Source: Saprospiraceae bacterium
GTDB taxonomy: Bacteria; Bacteroidota; Bacteroidia; Chitinophagales; Saprospiraceae
Assembly (NCBI GenBank): GCA_026982695.1
Contig: JALSGS010000006.1
Location: 1 to 64,000 of the forward strand
Direction of reading: 5' to 3'
Length of the DNA stretch: 64,000 bases
The position numbers were made by a program, and so were the translations under genes. Positions 16,908 through 27,081 of this stretch are shown piece by piece (position 1 is the first letter of the stretch; the number at the start of each line of letters is the position of its first letter). The notes under the pieces are model-generated. The model saw only the letters and a list, made by a program, of their open reading frames with translations, was not told the origin of the DNA and searched no databases.

Positions 16908-18119
16908 ATGGAAAATATCATCCTCTTTGATGGGGACGTACGCGATGCCTTATTGCCTTTCACTTGGACGCGCCCAGTGGCAGAGTTACGTGTGGGTATG
17001 CTCACTGTGAGAGAAAAGTGGGAACAGACCTTGCGGGGAAAGGCTTCTTACATCACGACCGATTACTTGTCCGACAAATATCCCATTACCATTGCCGAAG
17101 ACAATTACATCATCAATGGCTCCATCTTGCCCACGCCCCAACTGATACAGCGCGTGAAGCAAATGGGCATAAATGAGGCCCTCATAGCAAATGACGAACT
17201 CGTGGCAGCACGCATCGACAAGGACCAATTTGACAGGTTACTTGAAGATGATGAAGTGAGTTTGCTTACCAGTTATGCCATAGACGATGAGGTCGAGCTG
17301 TTGCAAATTCGGCAGCTATGGGACCTATTTCAACTCAATGACCAAGCCATTCGCCTGGATTTTGACATGCTGACCAAAGGGCGACATTCCGCACCACTGA
17401 GCCCCACCAATACTGTACTGAGGCGCGAGGCAATATTTGTAGAACCAGGTGCTATGGTGGAAGGTGCCACCCTTAATGCCACCCAGGGCCCCATATATAT
17501 AGCTAAAGAGGCCCAAGTAATGGAAGGTGCGTTGCTACGTGGAAGTTTGGCCATAGGCCCTCATGCTGTGATCAAGATGGGGGCCAAGATTTATGGGGGT
17601 ACCACTATAGGCCCATGGTGCAAGGTAGGGGGCGAGGTGCAAAACGTCGTCTTTTTGGGGTATGCCAACAAAGCGCACGATGGCTATCTGGGCAATTCTG
17701 TCATAGGGATGTGGTGTAACTTGGGTGCTGATACCAACTGCTCTAACCTCAAGAACGACTATGGCGAGGTGAAGTTGTGGAGCTATGAAAAAGGAGGTTT
17801 CGTGCGCACAGGGATGCAGTTTTGTGGGCTTTTTATGGGCGATCATAGCAAGTGCGGCATCAACACGATGTTTAACACGGGCACTGTAGTAGGTGTGGCG
17901 GCTAACATCTTTGGTGCGGGCTATCCACGCAACTTTGTGCCTTCGTTTGCGTGGGGAGGGCCAGCTGGATGGGCTACCTACCACCTCGATAAAGCACTCG
18001 CCACAGCGGAACGCGTCATGGCGCGACGACAAATAGTGCTTACTCCTGAAGATCGCCTCATATTGATGAAAGTGTACGAACAAACTGCCCAATACCGCCA
18101 TTGGGAAAAGCACAAATGA
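16908..18119 (+). CDS. GlmU-like sugar nucleotidyltransferase with left-handed beta-helix
   Basis: 403 residues. The N-terminal half is a degenerate nucleotidyltransferase domain (IILFDGDVRDALLPFTWTRPVAELRVGMLTVREKW), a form typical of Bacteroidota. From about residue 165 it becomes hexapeptide-repeat sequence (GPIYIAKEAQVMEGALLRG, then GPHAVIKMGAKIYGGTTIGP), the left-handed parallel beta-helix of acyltransferases. It resembles GlmU in plan, but the classical GlmU GxGTRM loop is missing, so UDP-GlcNAc synthesis is uncertain; GDP- or UDP-sugar transfer is the alternative. The stop codon overlaps the next start (ATGA), indicating translational coupling with the spermidine-synthase-like gene. 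Confidence 0.8.
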   Translation: MENIILFDGDVRDALLPFTWTRPVAELRVGMLTVREKWEQTLRGKASYITTDYLSDKYPITIAEDNYIINGSILPTPQLIQRVKQMGINEALIANDELVAARIDKDQFDRLLEDDEVSLLTSYAIDDEVELLQIRQLWDLFQLNDQAIRLDFDMLTKGRHSAPLSPTNTVLRREAIFVEPGAMVEGATLNATQGPIYIAKEAQVMEGALLRGSLAIGPHAVIKMGAKIYGGTTIGPWCKVGGEVQNVVFLGYANKAHDGYLGNSVIGMWCNLGADTNCSNLKNDYGEVKLWSYEKGGFVRTGMQFCGLFMGDHSKCGINTMFNTGTVVGVAANIFGAGYPRNFVPSFAWGGPAGWATYHLDKALATAERVMARRQIVLTPEDRLILMKVYEQTAQYRHWEKHK

Positions 18120-18823
18120 AACAGCCCCGTTGGAAGATATGGCTTTCCTATCTGTGGGAATGGCACATCGAGAGTGCGCCCAGTACACTCAACCCCCACT
18201 TGTACGTCAGTCTTAAGCGTGGGCGTTACCAACTCTCAACTGCACATGCAGTGTATTCATGGGGCGACTTGTATCGCAACTTCAAGCTTTCCTTTGAGCA
18301 AATGACACTCGATCGATTGTCTGGACGCGAAGTGCTGGTTTTGGGCTTGGGCTTGGGTAGTGTGCCGCTCATCTTGGAGCAGCGTTTTGGTTTTGGGGGT
18401 CGGTATACGGCTGTAGAACGCGATGAGTCTGTGGTGTATCTGGCGCACAAATATACTCTTGATCAACTATCGGCACCACTACAAGTGCATTGCGCCGATG
18501 CATATGCGTGGGTAATGGCACAGCCTCAAAGGCCTACTTTCGATCTCATCGCGATGGACGTGTTTGTCGATGATGTCATACCTGTTGATTTTGAATCAGC
18601 CGACTTTCTCGAAGCGCTGCGTGGGTTGTTGCTACCAGGGGGCGTGCTGCTCTACAATCGGCTGGCTGCCTCTGCTGCGGACCGACTTGCTTCCCAGCGC
18701 TTTTTTGAGCGTGCTTTCGCAAAGAGCTTTCCTGGCTCGGTGTACTTCGACTTGGGAACCAATTGGATGTTGCTCAGCAACCCAAGTGTACTCAAAGCTC
18801 GACCAAAATGCGACAAGAGATGA
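18116..18823 (+). CDS. Spermidine-synthase-like SAM-dependent methyltransferase-fold protein
   Basis: 235 residues from the ATG at 18116, which overlaps the previous stop codon. A class I Rossmann fold is visible: glycine-rich VLVLGLGLGSVPLIL, the acidic ribose-binding AVERDESVVYLA, then a catalytic-loop region LIAMDVFVDDVIP and LLPGGVLLYNRLA. This matches the spermidine-synthase-like superfamily, but the polyamine-binding residues could not be confirmed, so the reaction is unknown. Translational coupling to the GlmU-like gene is the main clue to its role. It ends 39 bases before tRNA-Gly. Confidence 0.7.
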   Translation: MKQPRWKIWLSYLWEWHIESAPSTLNPHLYVSLKRGRYQLSTAHAVYSWGDLYRNFKLSFEQMTLDRLSGREVLVLGLGLGSVPLILEQRFGFGGRYTAVERDESVVYLAHKYTLDQLSAPLQVHCADAYAWVMAQPQRPTFDLIAMDVFVDDVIPVDFESADFLEALRGLLLPGGVLLYNRLAASAADRLASQRFFERAFAKSFPGSVYFDLGTNWMLLSNPSVLKARPKCDKR

Positions 18824-18862
18824 AAAATTCCCATCAGACTTCTAACTTTGCCCCGTAGTCTT

Positions 18863-18938
18863 GCGGCAGTAGCTCAGTTGGTAGAGCATCAGCTTCCCAA
18901 GCTGAGGGTCGCGGGTTCGAATCCCGTCTGCCGCTCCA
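18863..18938 (+). tRNA. tRNA-Gly (anticodon CCC)
   Basis: 76 bases with encoded CCA. Acceptor GCGGCAG pairs with CTGCCGC; D arm AGCTCAGTTGGTAGAGC; anticodon stem TCAGC / GCTGA with loop TTCCCAA giving anticodon CCC (reads GGG). T arm GCGGGTTCGAATCCCGT is normal. Confidence 0.96.
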
Positions 18939-18951
18939 CAGATATTGCAAA

Positions 18952-18984
18952 GGGCACTGACCCACGTAGGTCAGTGCCCTTTTT
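18952..18984 (+). terminator. Rho-independent terminator after tRNA-Gly
   Basis: Perfect 11-bp stem GGGCACTGACC / GGTCAGTGCCC with a 6-base loop and TTTTT, 14 bases after the tRNA. Confidence 0.88.
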
Positions 18985-19019
18985 GCCGAAAGGCATATCC
19001 AAGCGCAGTATAAATGCAC

Positions 19020-20366
19020 TCAGTTGCAGCCGAGATCCTGGCGCGACTGCGGATCGTTGTTGGGGAAGCATTGCCCCGACAAGATGTGCTGTGGCTCGTA
19101 GCGCTGCAAATTGGGGTCGCGCAAAGCTGTTTCGAGAAATGCAGTGATATCGTCGATTTCTTGAGGTGTGAGGTTGAGCGGCTTGAATGCTTCGGCCAGC
19201 TGGCTAGTTGGCACGTTGGGGTTTTCGGCCACAGCTTCGTTTTTGTAGGCGACTACGTCGCGCAAAGAAGTGAAGCTAGCACCGTGCCCGTAAAAAGGCG
19301 AATCAGCTAAATTGTACAACTGTGGCACTTTGAACTTGTACATGTCTTCAGTGCGGCCAGTAAAGCCGCCTCGCCCCAAGTTGGCGGGCATCGAAGCATC
19401 GGCGCCATAGGTGGGTTGAGGATGCTCGTACAGGTCTTTCATCCCGATGGCATGGAACTCCATGTTTGCCAGTGAGGGGCCGTTGTGACAGGTGTAGCAG
19501 CCCGCATCGCCGAAAAATAGAATAGCTCCGCGTTTTTCCTGGTCGCTCATGGCACTGCGCTGGCCACGCAACCACAGCTGAAATGGGGCTTGATTGGCCA
19601 AAAGCGTGCGTTCATAGGCCGCAATGGCCAAACCTGCATATAAAGGCGTATAGCGTTCCGATACGGGCACATCGGGAAACGCCTGGTCAAAAAGCGTCTT
19701 ATAACCTAAAGTATCCACTATGCGTTCGTTGATCACAACTCGGTGGATATCCTGCCCCATTACAGCCTGTGTTTCCAGCCCTTCGTAGCCCATGTAATTG
19801 AAAAATTGTGGCGTGCCTTCTTCCCATCGGTCTTCTGTGCCAATATTGGCACCCACTCCGCCCAATTTACCACCCCATAGGACTAAATCCTGATAGGCTA
19901 AGTTCATCGCAGATGGAGTGCGCACGGGTTGTACGTCCAACTCTTCTGGCAAGTAGTCTGGATGGGGCATGCGCCCTTCTCCGCGTATGCCAAAACCTAT
20001 TCCACCATCGGAAATGCCTTGATGGCGACCAGCTTGAAAGCCAGCTGCTGCAAAATGACAACTAGCACAGGAGTAGGTGCCTTTACCAATAGCTTTCATA
20101 GGGGCTAAAGCGATGCCCGTTTCGTGAAAAAGTAGGCGGCCCAAGGCGACTTTAGCAGCAGTGAGTGGATTTTTTGGGTCTTGAGGTATACGTGAGAAAT
20201 CGTCACTGTCAGGTAATAGATAGTAGCTGGGACCTACGCCATTGGAAGCGACTAATAACGCTTGTTCGAGTTGTGCATCTAAAGCATTAGGTGTACTTGA
20301 AGGATCAGGCCGGCAAGCTTGAATGCCTATTAATACAATGCTTAGAATGATAAGGCGATGCTGCAT
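19020..20366 (-). CDS. Di-haem cytochrome c peroxidase (CcpA/MauG family), lipoprotein
   Basis: 448 residues from the ATG at 20366, chosen because it begins a lipoprotein signal (MQHRLIILSIVLIGIQAC, lipobox IQAC). Two c-type haem sites are seen: CASCH in GTYSCASCHFAAAG and CYTCH in GDAGCYTCHNGPSL. The spacing is as in di-haem peroxidases, and the C-terminal FKVPQLYNLADSPFYGHGASFTSLRDVV is family-typical. Such enzymes reduce periplasmic H2O2 with electrons from small cytochromes; MauG-like ones modify protein cofactors. Peroxidase activity is likely but unproven. No mau genes are nearby. The gene is divergent from the S12 operon. Confidence 0.9.
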   Translation of the reverse strand: MQHRLIILSIVLIGIQACRPDPSSTPNALDAQLEQALLVASNGVGPSYYLLPDSDDFSRIPQDPKNPLTAAKVALGRLLFHETGIALAPMKAIGKGTYSCASCHFAAAGFQAGRHQGISDGGIGFGIRGEGRMPHPDYLPEELDVQPVRTPSAMNLAYQDLVLWGGKLGGVGANIGTEDRWEEGTPQFFNYMGYEGLETQAVMGQDIHRVVINERIVDTLGYKTLFDQAFPDVPVSERYTPLYAGLAIAAYERTLLANQAPFQLWLRGQRSAMSDQEKRGAILFFGDAGCYTCHNGPSLANMEFHAIGMKDLYEHPQPTYGADASMPANLGRGGFTGRTEDMYKFKVPQLYNLADSPFYGHGASFTSLRDVVAYKNEAVAENPNVPTSQLAEAFKPLNLTPQEIDDITAFLETALRDPNLQRYEPQHILSGQCFPNNDPQSRQDLGCN

Positions 20367-20418
20367 GTCGTGTTCAGTTTTGAGCTTTGTAGAAAATATA
20401 TGGTACGCTGTGATGTAC

Positions 20419-20428
20419 ACAGTACTGT
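20419..20428. promoter_or_regulatory. Palindrome upstream of the di-haem peroxidase gene
   Basis: ACAGTACTGT is a perfect 10-bp palindrome flanked by further GTAC copies, 53 bases before the peroxidase start. It could be an operator for a stress regulator; no regulator can be named. Confidence 0.3.
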
Positions 20429-20567
20429 ACTACAAAAATGATGCTTCCTTTAGCGGGAGCTATGAGATGGATGGTGTTTTTATTTGTCGGGTATTGCTTG
20501 CCGATTAGCAACTTGCTTGAATAAATAGGCGAACTCCTGGATTTACAAGAAAATAATTGAGGTGGGG

Positions 20568-20601
20568 GTTGTAATTTTTTTTATGAAAATGTGTACCTTT
20601 G
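20568..20601 (+). promoter_or_regulatory. Promoter of the S12-S7-EF-G-S10 transcription unit
   Basis: GTTG at 20568-20571, 22 bases, then TACCTTTG at 20594-20601. The -7 is exact; the spacer is at the long end. It precedes rpsL by about 110 bases. Confidence 0.65.
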
Positions 20602-20713
20602 CGTTCGCTTTTCGAAGAGGCAGGTAATTGAATCGCATAGCACCTATGTATCGGTGCATTTTTTGTTTGAATGAGATATTTAGTAACAACGAACTGGAAA
20701 ATATTTGCTTAGT

Positions 20714-21088
20714 ATGCCTACGATTAATCAGTTGGTGCGCAAAGGGCGTAAAAAAGTGATAGCCAAGAGCAAATCGCGTGCGCTAGATGGCTGCCCGCAG
20801 CGCCGAGGTGTATGTACGCGTGTATATACTACTACACCTAAGAAGCCGAACTCAGCATTGCGCAAGGTAGCTAAGGTGCGCTTGACCAACGGCACAGAGG
20901 TGATCGCATATATCCCGGGCGAGGGGCACAACCTACAAGAGCACTCCATTGTCTTAGTACGGGGTGGTCGTGTGAAGGACTTGCCTGGTGTGCGTTATAC
21001 GATTGTGCGTGGTGCTTTAGATACGGCCGGTGTGGCAGATCGCAAGCAGAGCCGTTCGCGCTATGGCACCAAGCGCCCCAAGAAATAG
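20714..21088 (+). CDS. rpsL: 30S ribosomal protein S12
   Basis: 124 residues from the ATG at 20714 ([12 protein letters not shown]). Conserved decoding-centre segments [18 protein letters not shown] and [25 protein letters not shown] are intact; the Lys in PKKPN (streptomycin-resistance position 42) is unmodified. It carries two Cys in [11 protein letters not shown]. First gene of the str-type unit, under the promoter 110 bases upstream. Confidence 0.98.
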   Translation: MPTINQLVRKGRKKVIAKSKSRALDGCPQRRGVCTRVYTTTPKKPNSALRKVAKVRLTNGTEVIAYIPGEGHNLQEHSIVLVRGGRVKDLPGVRYTIVRGALDTAGVADRKQSRSRYGTKRPKK

Positions 21089-21148
21089 ACGTCCAGATAA
21101 TGTGAGTGTAGTGAGGCCAATCGCTTACAGGCAAAATTCAAATTTGAA

Positions 21149-21616
21149 ATGAGAAAGAGAAAGCCAAAACCAAGAGTGCTCGCACCTGATCCCCGTTATG
21201 GTGATCCCATGGTGACCCAGTTTGTAAATAACATGATGTGGGAAGGGAAAAAGAGCACGGCCTTTCGGATTTTCTATAAAGCTATGGACATCGTGCGTGA
21301 GCGCACTAAAGAGGATGAGTACGAAATTTGGAAAAAGGCCCTCAATAACGTGATGCCTCAGGTAGAGGTGCGCAGCCGACGCATTGGTGGTGCTACTTTT
21401 CAGATTCCTGTAGAGATTCGTCCAGCACGCCGCATCTCTGTGGGTATGAAATGGTTGATTCGCTTTGCGCGTCAGCGTTCGGGTAAAGGCATGGCAGAAA
21501 AGCTAGCAGCTGAAATCATGGCAGCTAGCCGTGGCGAAGGCGCTGCAGTGAAGCGCAAAGAAGATACGCACAAGATGGCCGAGTCCAACCGTGCCTTCGC
21601 GCATTTTCGAGTGTAA
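21149..21616 (+). CDS. rpsG: 30S ribosomal protein S7
   Basis: 155 residues, normal length. [22 protein letters not shown] and [44 protein letters not shown] are S7 hallmarks; S7 organises the 3' major domain of 16S rRNA. It sits between rpsL and fusA with a 60-base gap upstream and 34 bases downstream. Confidence 0.98.
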   Translation: MRKRKPKPRVLAPDPRYGDPMVTQFVNNMMWEGKKSTAFRIFYKAMDIVRERTKEDEYEIWKKALNNVMPQVEVRSRRIGGATFQIPVEIRPARRISVGMKWLIRFARQRSGKGMAEKLAAEIMAASRGEGAAVKRKEDTHKMAESNRAFAHFRV

Positions 21617-21650
21617 TTAAGTATTTATTCGCATTTTTTCAATAAAAGAC

Positions 21651-23786
21651 ATGGCAAAGGATCTCAAGCTTTTGAGGAATATTGGTATTGCCGCTCATAT
21701 CGATGCTGGTAAGACGACTACTACCGAACGCATCCTGTACTACACCGGTCTGAGCCACAAAATCGGTGAGGTGCATGAAGGTGCTGCCACAATGGACTGG
21801 ATGGAGCAGGAGCAAGAGCGGGGTATCACCATTACCTCTGCGGCGACCAAGACGCAGTGGAACTATCGAGGCAAGCAGTACACCATTAACATCATTGATA
21901 CGCCAGGACACGTCGACTTTACAGTCGAAGTAGAGCGTTCATTACGCGTGTTGGATGGTGTAGTTGCCTTGTTCTGCGCTGTATCTGGTGTGGAGCCTCA
22001 ATCAGAAACGGTTTGGCGCCAGGCCAACAAGTATCGTGTGCCTCGCCTGGGGTTTGTCAATAAAATGGATCGCAGTGGGGCGGACTTTTTCAACGTCGTC
22101 AATGATGTGCGCGAGAAGCTAGGGGCTAACCCCATTCCACTGCAAGTACCCATTGGTGCCGAAGAGCGCTTTCGCGGTGTAGTAGACTTGATTGAAAACG
22201 AAGCCATCATTTGGAATGATGCCGATCAGGGCATGACTTATGAAGTAGTGCCTATTCCCGAAGATCTGCAAGATACTGTGGACGAATATCGCGAGAAGCT
22301 GCTCGAGTCCATCGCTGAGTACGATGACACATTGATGGAAAAGTATTTTGAAGATCCCGATAGTATCTCGCCCGACGAAATTCGCGAAGCTATTCGCAAG
22401 GCCACGATTGATATGAAGATCATTCCCATGCTGTGTGGGTCGGCCTTTAAAAACAAAGGAGTACAGCGTTTGCTCGACGCCGTATGTGCCTTTTTGCCCT
22501 CACCACTTGATATTCCTCCTGTGACGGGAGTCAATCCCCAGACAGAAGAGGAAGAAGTTCGTCGCCCTACGCTGGATGATCCCTTCACCGCTCTGGCATT
22601 TAAAATTGCCACAGATCCCTATGTGGGCCGTTTGTGTTATATGCGAGTCTACTCTGGCAAGTTGGACTCAGGATCCTATGTGCTGAATACACGCACAAAT
22701 AATAAAGAGCGCATCTCGCGTCTTTATCAGATGCATGCCAACAAGCAAAACCCCATTTCTGTAGTAGAAGCAGGTGATATTGCTGCTGCAGTGGGCTTCA
22801 AAGACATCCGTACGGGCGATACGCTGTGTGATCCTGCTCATCCCATCGTGTTGGAGAGCATGACCTTCCCCGAGCCGGTAATTGCTGTAGCCGTGGAGCC
22901 CAAGTCGCAAAAAGATGCCGATAAACTGAGCATGGCGCTGGCTAAGCTGGCTGAAGAGGATCCCACTTTCCGCGTGCGATTTGACGAAGAGACTAACCAG
23001 ACTATCATCAGTGGTATGGGCGAATTGCACCTGGAGATCATTGTAGACCGCCTACGCCGTGAGTTCAAAGTTGAGTGTAACCAAGGCCAACCTCAGGTGA
23101 ACTACAAAGAGGCACTGACCAAGACAGTTGCCCACCGCGAGCGGCTTAAAAAGCAGACTGGTGGTGCAGGTCTGTTTGCCGATATGGAGTTCGAGTTGGG
23201 GCCAGCCGATCCAGAGTTTCTCGAAAGTGAAGAGTTTAAGAGCGGCAAGACTAAGCTACAATTTGTATGGGATATCTTTGGCGGTGCCATTGATAAGAAC
23301 TTCATGAAACCCATCCAGGATGGCTTTTTAGCCATGATGGAAAATGGTGTGCTGGCCGGCTACGCGATCGACTCGATGAAAGTACGCGTATATGACGGTT
23401 CGATGCACCCTGTAGACTCCAAGCCAATTGCATTTGAGCTTTGTGCCAAAGAGGGCTTCCGAAATGCAGCACCTAAGGCAGGTCCTGTCTTGCTCGAACC
23501 CATCATGAAGCTCGAAGTGGTAACCCCCGAAGAGTACGTAGGTGCCGTAATTGGCGACTTAAACCGCCGTCGGGGCATTCCCAAGAGTCAAGAGCCGCGC
23601 ATGGGCGGGGCTGTGGCAATCCAAGCAGAAGTGCCTCTTGCGGAAATGTTTGGTTACGTCACCACTTTGCGTACCATCACCTCGGGGCGCGCAAATTCCA
23701 CCATGGAATTTTCGCATTATGCTGAGGCACCTGCCAACATTGCAAAGGAGGTGATTGAGAAAGCAAAAGGCGAAGTGAAAGTATAA
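21651..23786 (+). CDS. fusA: Translation elongation factor G
   Basis: 711 residues, full length. GTPase motifs are complete: P-loop [19 protein letters not shown], switch [28 protein letters not shown] and NKMDRSGAD. Domains II-V follow, with [18 protein letters not shown] and the C-terminal Gly-rich [36 protein letters not shown] catalyses translocation and ribosome recycling. As in other Bacteroidota, tuf does not follow it; rpsJ does. Confidence 0.98.
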   Translation: MAKDLKLLRNIGIAAHIDAGKTTTTERILYYTGLSHKIGEVHEGAATMDWMEQEQERGITITSAATKTQWNYRGKQYTINIIDTPGHVDFTVEVERSLRVLDGVVALFCAVSGVEPQSETVWRQANKYRVPRLGFVNKMDRSGADFFNVVNDVREKLGANPIPLQVPIGAEERFRGVVDLIENEAIIWNDADQGMTYEVVPIPEDLQDTVDEYREKLLESIAEYDDTLMEKYFEDPDSISPDEIREAIRKATIDMKIIPMLCGSAFKNKGVQRLLDAVCAFLPSPLDIPPVTGVNPQTEEEEVRRPTLDDPFTALAFKIATDPYVGRLCYMRVYSGKLDSGSYVLNTRTNNKERISRLYQMHANKQNPISVVEAGDIAAAVGFKDIRTGDTLCDPAHPIVLESMTFPEPVIAVAVEPKSQKDADKLSMALAKLAEEDPTFRVRFDEETNQTIISGMGELHLEIIVDRLRREFKVECNQGQPQVNYKEALTKTVAHRERLKKQTGGAGLFADMEFELGPADPEFLESEEFKSGKTKLQFVWDIFGGAIDKNFMKPIQDGFLAMMENGVLAGYAIDSMKVRVYDGSMHPVDSKPIAFELCAKEGFRNAAPKAGPVLLEPIMKLEVVTPEEYVGAVIGDLNRRRGIPKSQEPRMGGAVAIQAEVPLAEMFGYVTTLRTITSGRANSTMEFSHYAEAPANIAKEVIEKAKGEVKV

Positions 23787-23870
23787 ACTAGGCTCTTGGA
23801 ACCAGGCATGTATGGCTCCACTCTATTTTTTTATTCAGGATCAAGTTAAAAACTTGTAATATTCAGAGGC

Positions 23871-24179
23871 ATGAATCAAAAGATCAGAATTAAGCTGCGT
23901 TCCTACGATCACAATTTGGTGGACAAGTCCACTGAAAAGATCGTCAAGACCGTACGCAGCACAGGTGCGGTTGTGACCGGTCCGATTCCGCTGCCCACGA
24001 AAAAAGAGATCTTTACGGTGTTGCGTTCGCCACATGTCAATAAGAAGTCTCGTGAGCAGTTCCAGTTGCGCACACATAAGCGCCTGATCGAAATCTACAC
24101 GCCTACACCAAAAACTGTAGAGGAGTTGTCGAAGCTGGAGCTACCCGGTGGGGTAGACATTCAGGTCAAATTGATGTAA
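23871..24179 (+). CDS. rpsJ: 30S ribosomal protein S10
   Basis: 102 residues. [22 protein letters not shown] and [40 protein letters not shown] are diagnostic. S10 is in the 30S head and also serves as NusE in antitermination. It is followed by a 309-base gap holding a new promoter, so it may close the str unit rather than lead the L3 unit. Confidence 0.98.
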   Translation: MNQKIRIKLRSYDHNLVDKSTEKIVKTVRSTGAVVTGPIPLPTKKEIFTVLRSPHVNKKSREQFQLRTHKRLIEIYTPTPKTVEELSKLELPGGVDIQVKLM

Positions 24180-24488
24180 TCCATTGATACACGATTGCTC
24201 CGCTGTTCCCTGCTGGGAATAATGAGCTACCGAGTGGGCCTTATGCTGCTGACCGAGGTGGAAAAGGAGCATAGGGCCTGACCCAAAAAGGGAGGGAGAT
24301 CGAACCTGCTGCTTGTAAAAGGCAAGTGTAAAGGAGCGCAGCGTTCGATTCTTTTTTTAGAAAGCTGCGAAGTCTGTTTGCTTGTCGGTGAAAAAGCTGT
24401 AAATTTGCGCGCCTTTTTCGCCGGCGGGTCCAGGCAAGCACCCTTTGGGCTTTACAACCCTGAACCTTAAGTCAAAAACTTATTTCTG
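24180..24488 (+). other. Leader region between rpsJ and rplC
   Basis: 309 bases without a coding frame of merit. It holds a consensus promoter (24377-24407) and an 80-base untranslated leader before rplC. A run of GA-rich and T-rich segments (near 24289-24360) could form secondary structure, but I saw no long perfect stem. Confidence 0.5.
24377..24407 (+). promoter_or_regulatory. Promoter for the L3-L4-L23-L2 part of the ribosomal operon
   Basis: TTTG at 24377-24380, 19 bases, TAAATTTG at 24400-24407: a full match to the Bacteroidota TTTG-N19-TAnnTTTG consensus, about 80 bases before rplC. Confidence 0.75.
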
Positions 24489-25115
24489 ATGAACGGTCTT
24501 ATTGGCAAAAAAATTGGCATGACCAGCATTTATGACGATGCTGGCCGCAATATACCCTGTACGGTCATTCTGGTAGGGCCTTGTGTGGTGACGCAGGTAA
24601 AAACATTGGATACGGACCAGTATGAGGCTATTCAATTGGCTTTCGATGAGGCCAAGGAGAAAAATACGCCCCAGCCGATGCGCGGCCATTTTGCGAAAGC
24701 GGGCACTACGCCTAAGCGCAAGGTAGTAGAGTTTCGCGATTTTGACGCCGTGCAAAAGGGCTTAGGTGAGGAGATCCGCGTAGAGGAAGTGTTTGCCGAA
24801 GGCGACGTGGTGAATGCCATAGGTGTTAGCAAAGGTAAGGGCTTTCAAGGCGTGGTGAAGCGTCATGGCTTTGGCGGTGTGGGGCAACGCACCCATGGTC
24901 AGCACAACCGAGAGCGAGCACCTGGTTCGATTGGTGCTTCGTCGTTTCCATCGCGAGTGTTTAAGGGTATGCGCATGGCTGGCCGTACGGGAGGCACTCG
25001 TGTCAAGGTGCGCAACTTGAAGGTGATGCGTATTCTGCCTGAGAAAAACCTCATGCTGATAAAAGGGGCTGTGCCTGGGCATAAAGGTGCTTATGTGATT
25101 TTGGAAAAGCGCTAA
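24489..25115 (+). CDS. rplC: 50S ribosomal protein L3
   Basis: 208 residues. [19 protein letters not shown] at the N-terminus and [33 protein letters not shown], the extended loop reaching the peptidyl-transferase region, are clear (the methylatable Gln lies in this loop). First gene after the internal promoter. Confidence 0.97.
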   Translation: MNGLIGKKIGMTSIYDDAGRNIPCTVILVGPCVVTQVKTLDTDQYEAIQLAFDEAKEKNTPQPMRGHFAKAGTTPKRKVVEFRDFDAVQKGLGEEIRVEEVFAEGDVVNAIGVSKGKGFQGVVKRHGFGGVGQRTHGQHNRERAPGSIGASSFPSRVFKGMRMAGRTGGTRVKVRNLKVMRILPEKNLMLIKGAVPGHKGAYVILEKR

Positions 25116-25186
25116 AGCCCGCGCAATTTGAATCGATAGTTGGATTTACGCCTTTGGGCGTGCTCATATCTCAAAATTAGTTTTCG

Positions 25187-25840
25187 ATGAAAGTCGATGT
25201 ACTCAATATTCAAGGCGAAAAAACGGGTCGTCAGGTAGAGTTGCCAGATGCGATCTTCGGTATAGAGCCTAATCAGCATGTGCTGTGGTTGGCCGTACGT
25301 CAGTACTTAGCCAATCAACGTCAAGGCACACACAAGGCCAAGGAGCGCAATGAAGTAGCAGGCTCGACGCGCAAGCTCAAGCGCCAAAAGGGTACCGGTA
25401 CGGCGCGCTTTGGCGACATCAAAAACCCGCTGTTTCGAGGTGGTGGGCGCGTATTTGGCCCACGCCCCCGCAGCTATAGCTTCAAGCTCAACAAAAAAGT
25501 CAAGCGCTTGGCGCGCAAGTCGGCTCTATCGGCTAAGATGGCAGAAGGCGCTGTACTTGTCGTGGAAGATTTTACCTTCGAAGCGCCCAAAACCAAGGCA
25601 ATGGTTGAGGTGCTACAGCATCTTGAGCTGCAGGGTAAGAAAGTGTTGTGGGTTGTTCCAGGTGTGGATAAGCATCTGTACCTCTCAGCGCGCAACTTGC
25701 CCAAAGTAGAGATAATGCGCGCACAAGACTTGCACACTTATGCAGTGCTCAACGCCGACAAATTGGTTATATCGGAGCAGTCTATAGAAAAAATTGTGGA
25801 AACATTTGCTGACAAGCCCAAGGCGGAGTCAGCAGCTTGA
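25187..25840 (+). CDS. rplD: 50S ribosomal protein L4
   Basis: 217 residues. Typical L4 features: [22 protein letters not shown] followed by [29 protein letters not shown], the loop lining the exit tunnel. In enterics L4 represses its own operon through a leader hairpin; no such leader was recognised here. Confidence 0.97.
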   Translation: MKVDVLNIQGEKTGRQVELPDAIFGIEPNQHVLWLAVRQYLANQRQGTHKAKERNEVAGSTRKLKRQKGTGTARFGDIKNPLFRGGGRVFGPRPRSYSFKLNKKVKRLARKSALSAKMAEGAVLVVEDFTFEAPKTKAMVEVLQHLELQGKKVLWVVPGVDKHLYLSARNLPKVEIMRAQDLHTYAVLNADKLVISEQSIEKIVETFADKPKAESAA

Positions 25841-25853
25841 AAATAAAAGATCC

Positions 25854-26150
25854 ATGGCCAAGCAAATTTTGATTCGTCCTATCATCACGGAAAAAGCTAC
25901 TCAGCTTGCCGAACAGCAAGGTAAGTATAGCTTCGTGGTGGACAAGCGTGCCAACAAGATCGAGATTAAAAAAGCCGTAGAGGCATTTTACAATGTACAA
26001 GTGCAAGCGGTCAATACGCATGTGCTTCCTGCTAAGGTAAAACGGCGTAATACGCGCAGCGGCGTACTGTTAGGGCGCGTGTCGGGCTATAAAAAGGCCA
26101 TTGTGACTTTGGCCCCAGGAGAGGAGATCGATTTTTACGGCGATATCTAA
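25854..26150 (+). CDS. rplW: 50S ribosomal protein L23
   Basis: 98 residues from the ATG at 25854, only 13 bases after rplD; longer upstream in-frame codons overlap rplD and do not resemble L23. ILIRPIITEKATQL and KIEIKKAVEAFYNVQVQAVNTHVLP are diagnostic. L23 sits at the tunnel exit and docks trigger factor and SRP. Confidence 0.96.
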   Translation: MAKQILIRPIITEKATQLAEQQGKYSFVVDKRANKIEIKKAVEAFYNVQVQAVNTHVLPAKVKRRNTRSGVLLGRVSGYKKAIVTLAPGEEIDFYGDI

Positions 26151-26197
26151 GTATCCATTGTACACTGCAGGCATAGTGCCTGATAAAATAAAGATCA

Positions 26198-27022
26198 ATG
26201 CCAGTCAAGAAGTTCAAACCGGTCACGCCGGGTACACGCTTTCGGATCGGCAACGCTTTTGCCGAATTGACCACTGATAAGCCTGAAAAGAGCTTGTTGG
26301 CGCCAATGAAGCGTTCGGGCGGGCGCAATAACGAGGGGCATCGCACAGTGCGCTATCGCGGCGGAGGGCACAAGCGTCGCTATCGCATCATCGACTTCAA
26401 GCGCGACAAAGAGGGTATACCTGGAAAGGTGCGTTCGATCGAGTACGATCCCAACCGTTCTGCTTGGATAGCCTTGATCGTGTATGCCGATGGAGAGAAG
26501 CGCTACATTTTGGCGCCCGAGGGGTTAAAGGTAGGCGACGAGGTGCTTGCCGGCGAAGGTGCACCACCCAATACGGGTAATGCCCTGTACTTGAAAGAAA
26601 TACCCTTGGGCTCAATCATCCATGCTATTGAGCTGACGCCAGGGCGTGGAGCTGCATTGGCACGTGCAGCAGGTACTTATGCCACGCTGATGAGTCGCGA
26701 AGATCGCTACGCTGTGATCAAGCTGCCCAGTGGCGAAGTGCGCCGCGTATTGTTGACTTGCAAGGCGACTATAGGTGTGACTTCCAACCCCGATCATGGT
26801 TTGGAAATGTTGGGCAAAGCCGGTCGCAAGCGTTGGTTGGGGCGCCGTCCGCGCACACGTGGCGTTGCGATGAACCCCGTGGATCATCCCATGGGTGGTG
26901 GCGAAGGAAAAGCTTCAGGTGGGCATCCGCGTTCGCGCAATGGCCTGTATGCCAAAGGGCAAAAGACGCGCAATCCGAAGAAACATTCGAGTAAGCTGAT
27001 TATTTCGCGTCGTAAGAAGTGA
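26198..27022 (+). CDS. rplB: 50S ribosomal protein L2
   Basis: 274 residues, full length. The C-terminal [21 protein letters not shown] segment with the conserved His important for peptidyl transfer is present, as is [22 protein letters not shown] near the N-terminus. It lies 47 bases after rplW. Confidence 0.98.
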   Translation: MPVKKFKPVTPGTRFRIGNAFAELTTDKPEKSLLAPMKRSGGRNNEGHRTVRYRGGGHKRRYRIIDFKRDKEGIPGKVRSIEYDPNRSAWIALIVYADGEKRYILAPEGLKVGDEVLAGEGAPPNTGNALYLKEIPLGSIIHAIELTPGRGAALARAAGTYATLMSREDRYAVIKLPSGEVRRVLLTCKATIGVTSNPDHGLEMLGKAGRKRWLGRRPRTRGVAMNPVDHPMGGGEGKASGGHPRSRNGLYAKGQKTRNPKKHSSKLIISRRKK

Positions 27023-27081
27023 TACGCGTTGCCATAGCAATGCATTTTCCGAAAGGAAACACAATAAATAAACCAGCAATC

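Larger units (their letters stand above)
20367..20713. other. Intergenic region between the di-haem peroxidase and rpsL
   Basis: 347 bases. It contains a GTAC-rich palindrome near the peroxidase side (20419-20428) and the rpsL promoter (20568-20601), followed by a leader of about 105 bases. No RNA gene or additional coding frame is supported. Confidence 0.5.

Noticed and set aside
18834-19019. Minus-strand 61-aa frame containing SGRRDSNPRPSAWEA
   Set aside because: This is the familiar false translation of a tRNA gene read in reverse.
23787-23870. Possible attenuator between fusA and rpsJ (TGGAACC / GGCTCCA)
   Set aside because: Stem has a mismatch and the T run is displaced; not strong enough to list.
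24241-24441. Minus-strand 66-aa frame between rpsJ and rplC
   Set aside because: Crosses the consensus promoter; composition is not protein-like.
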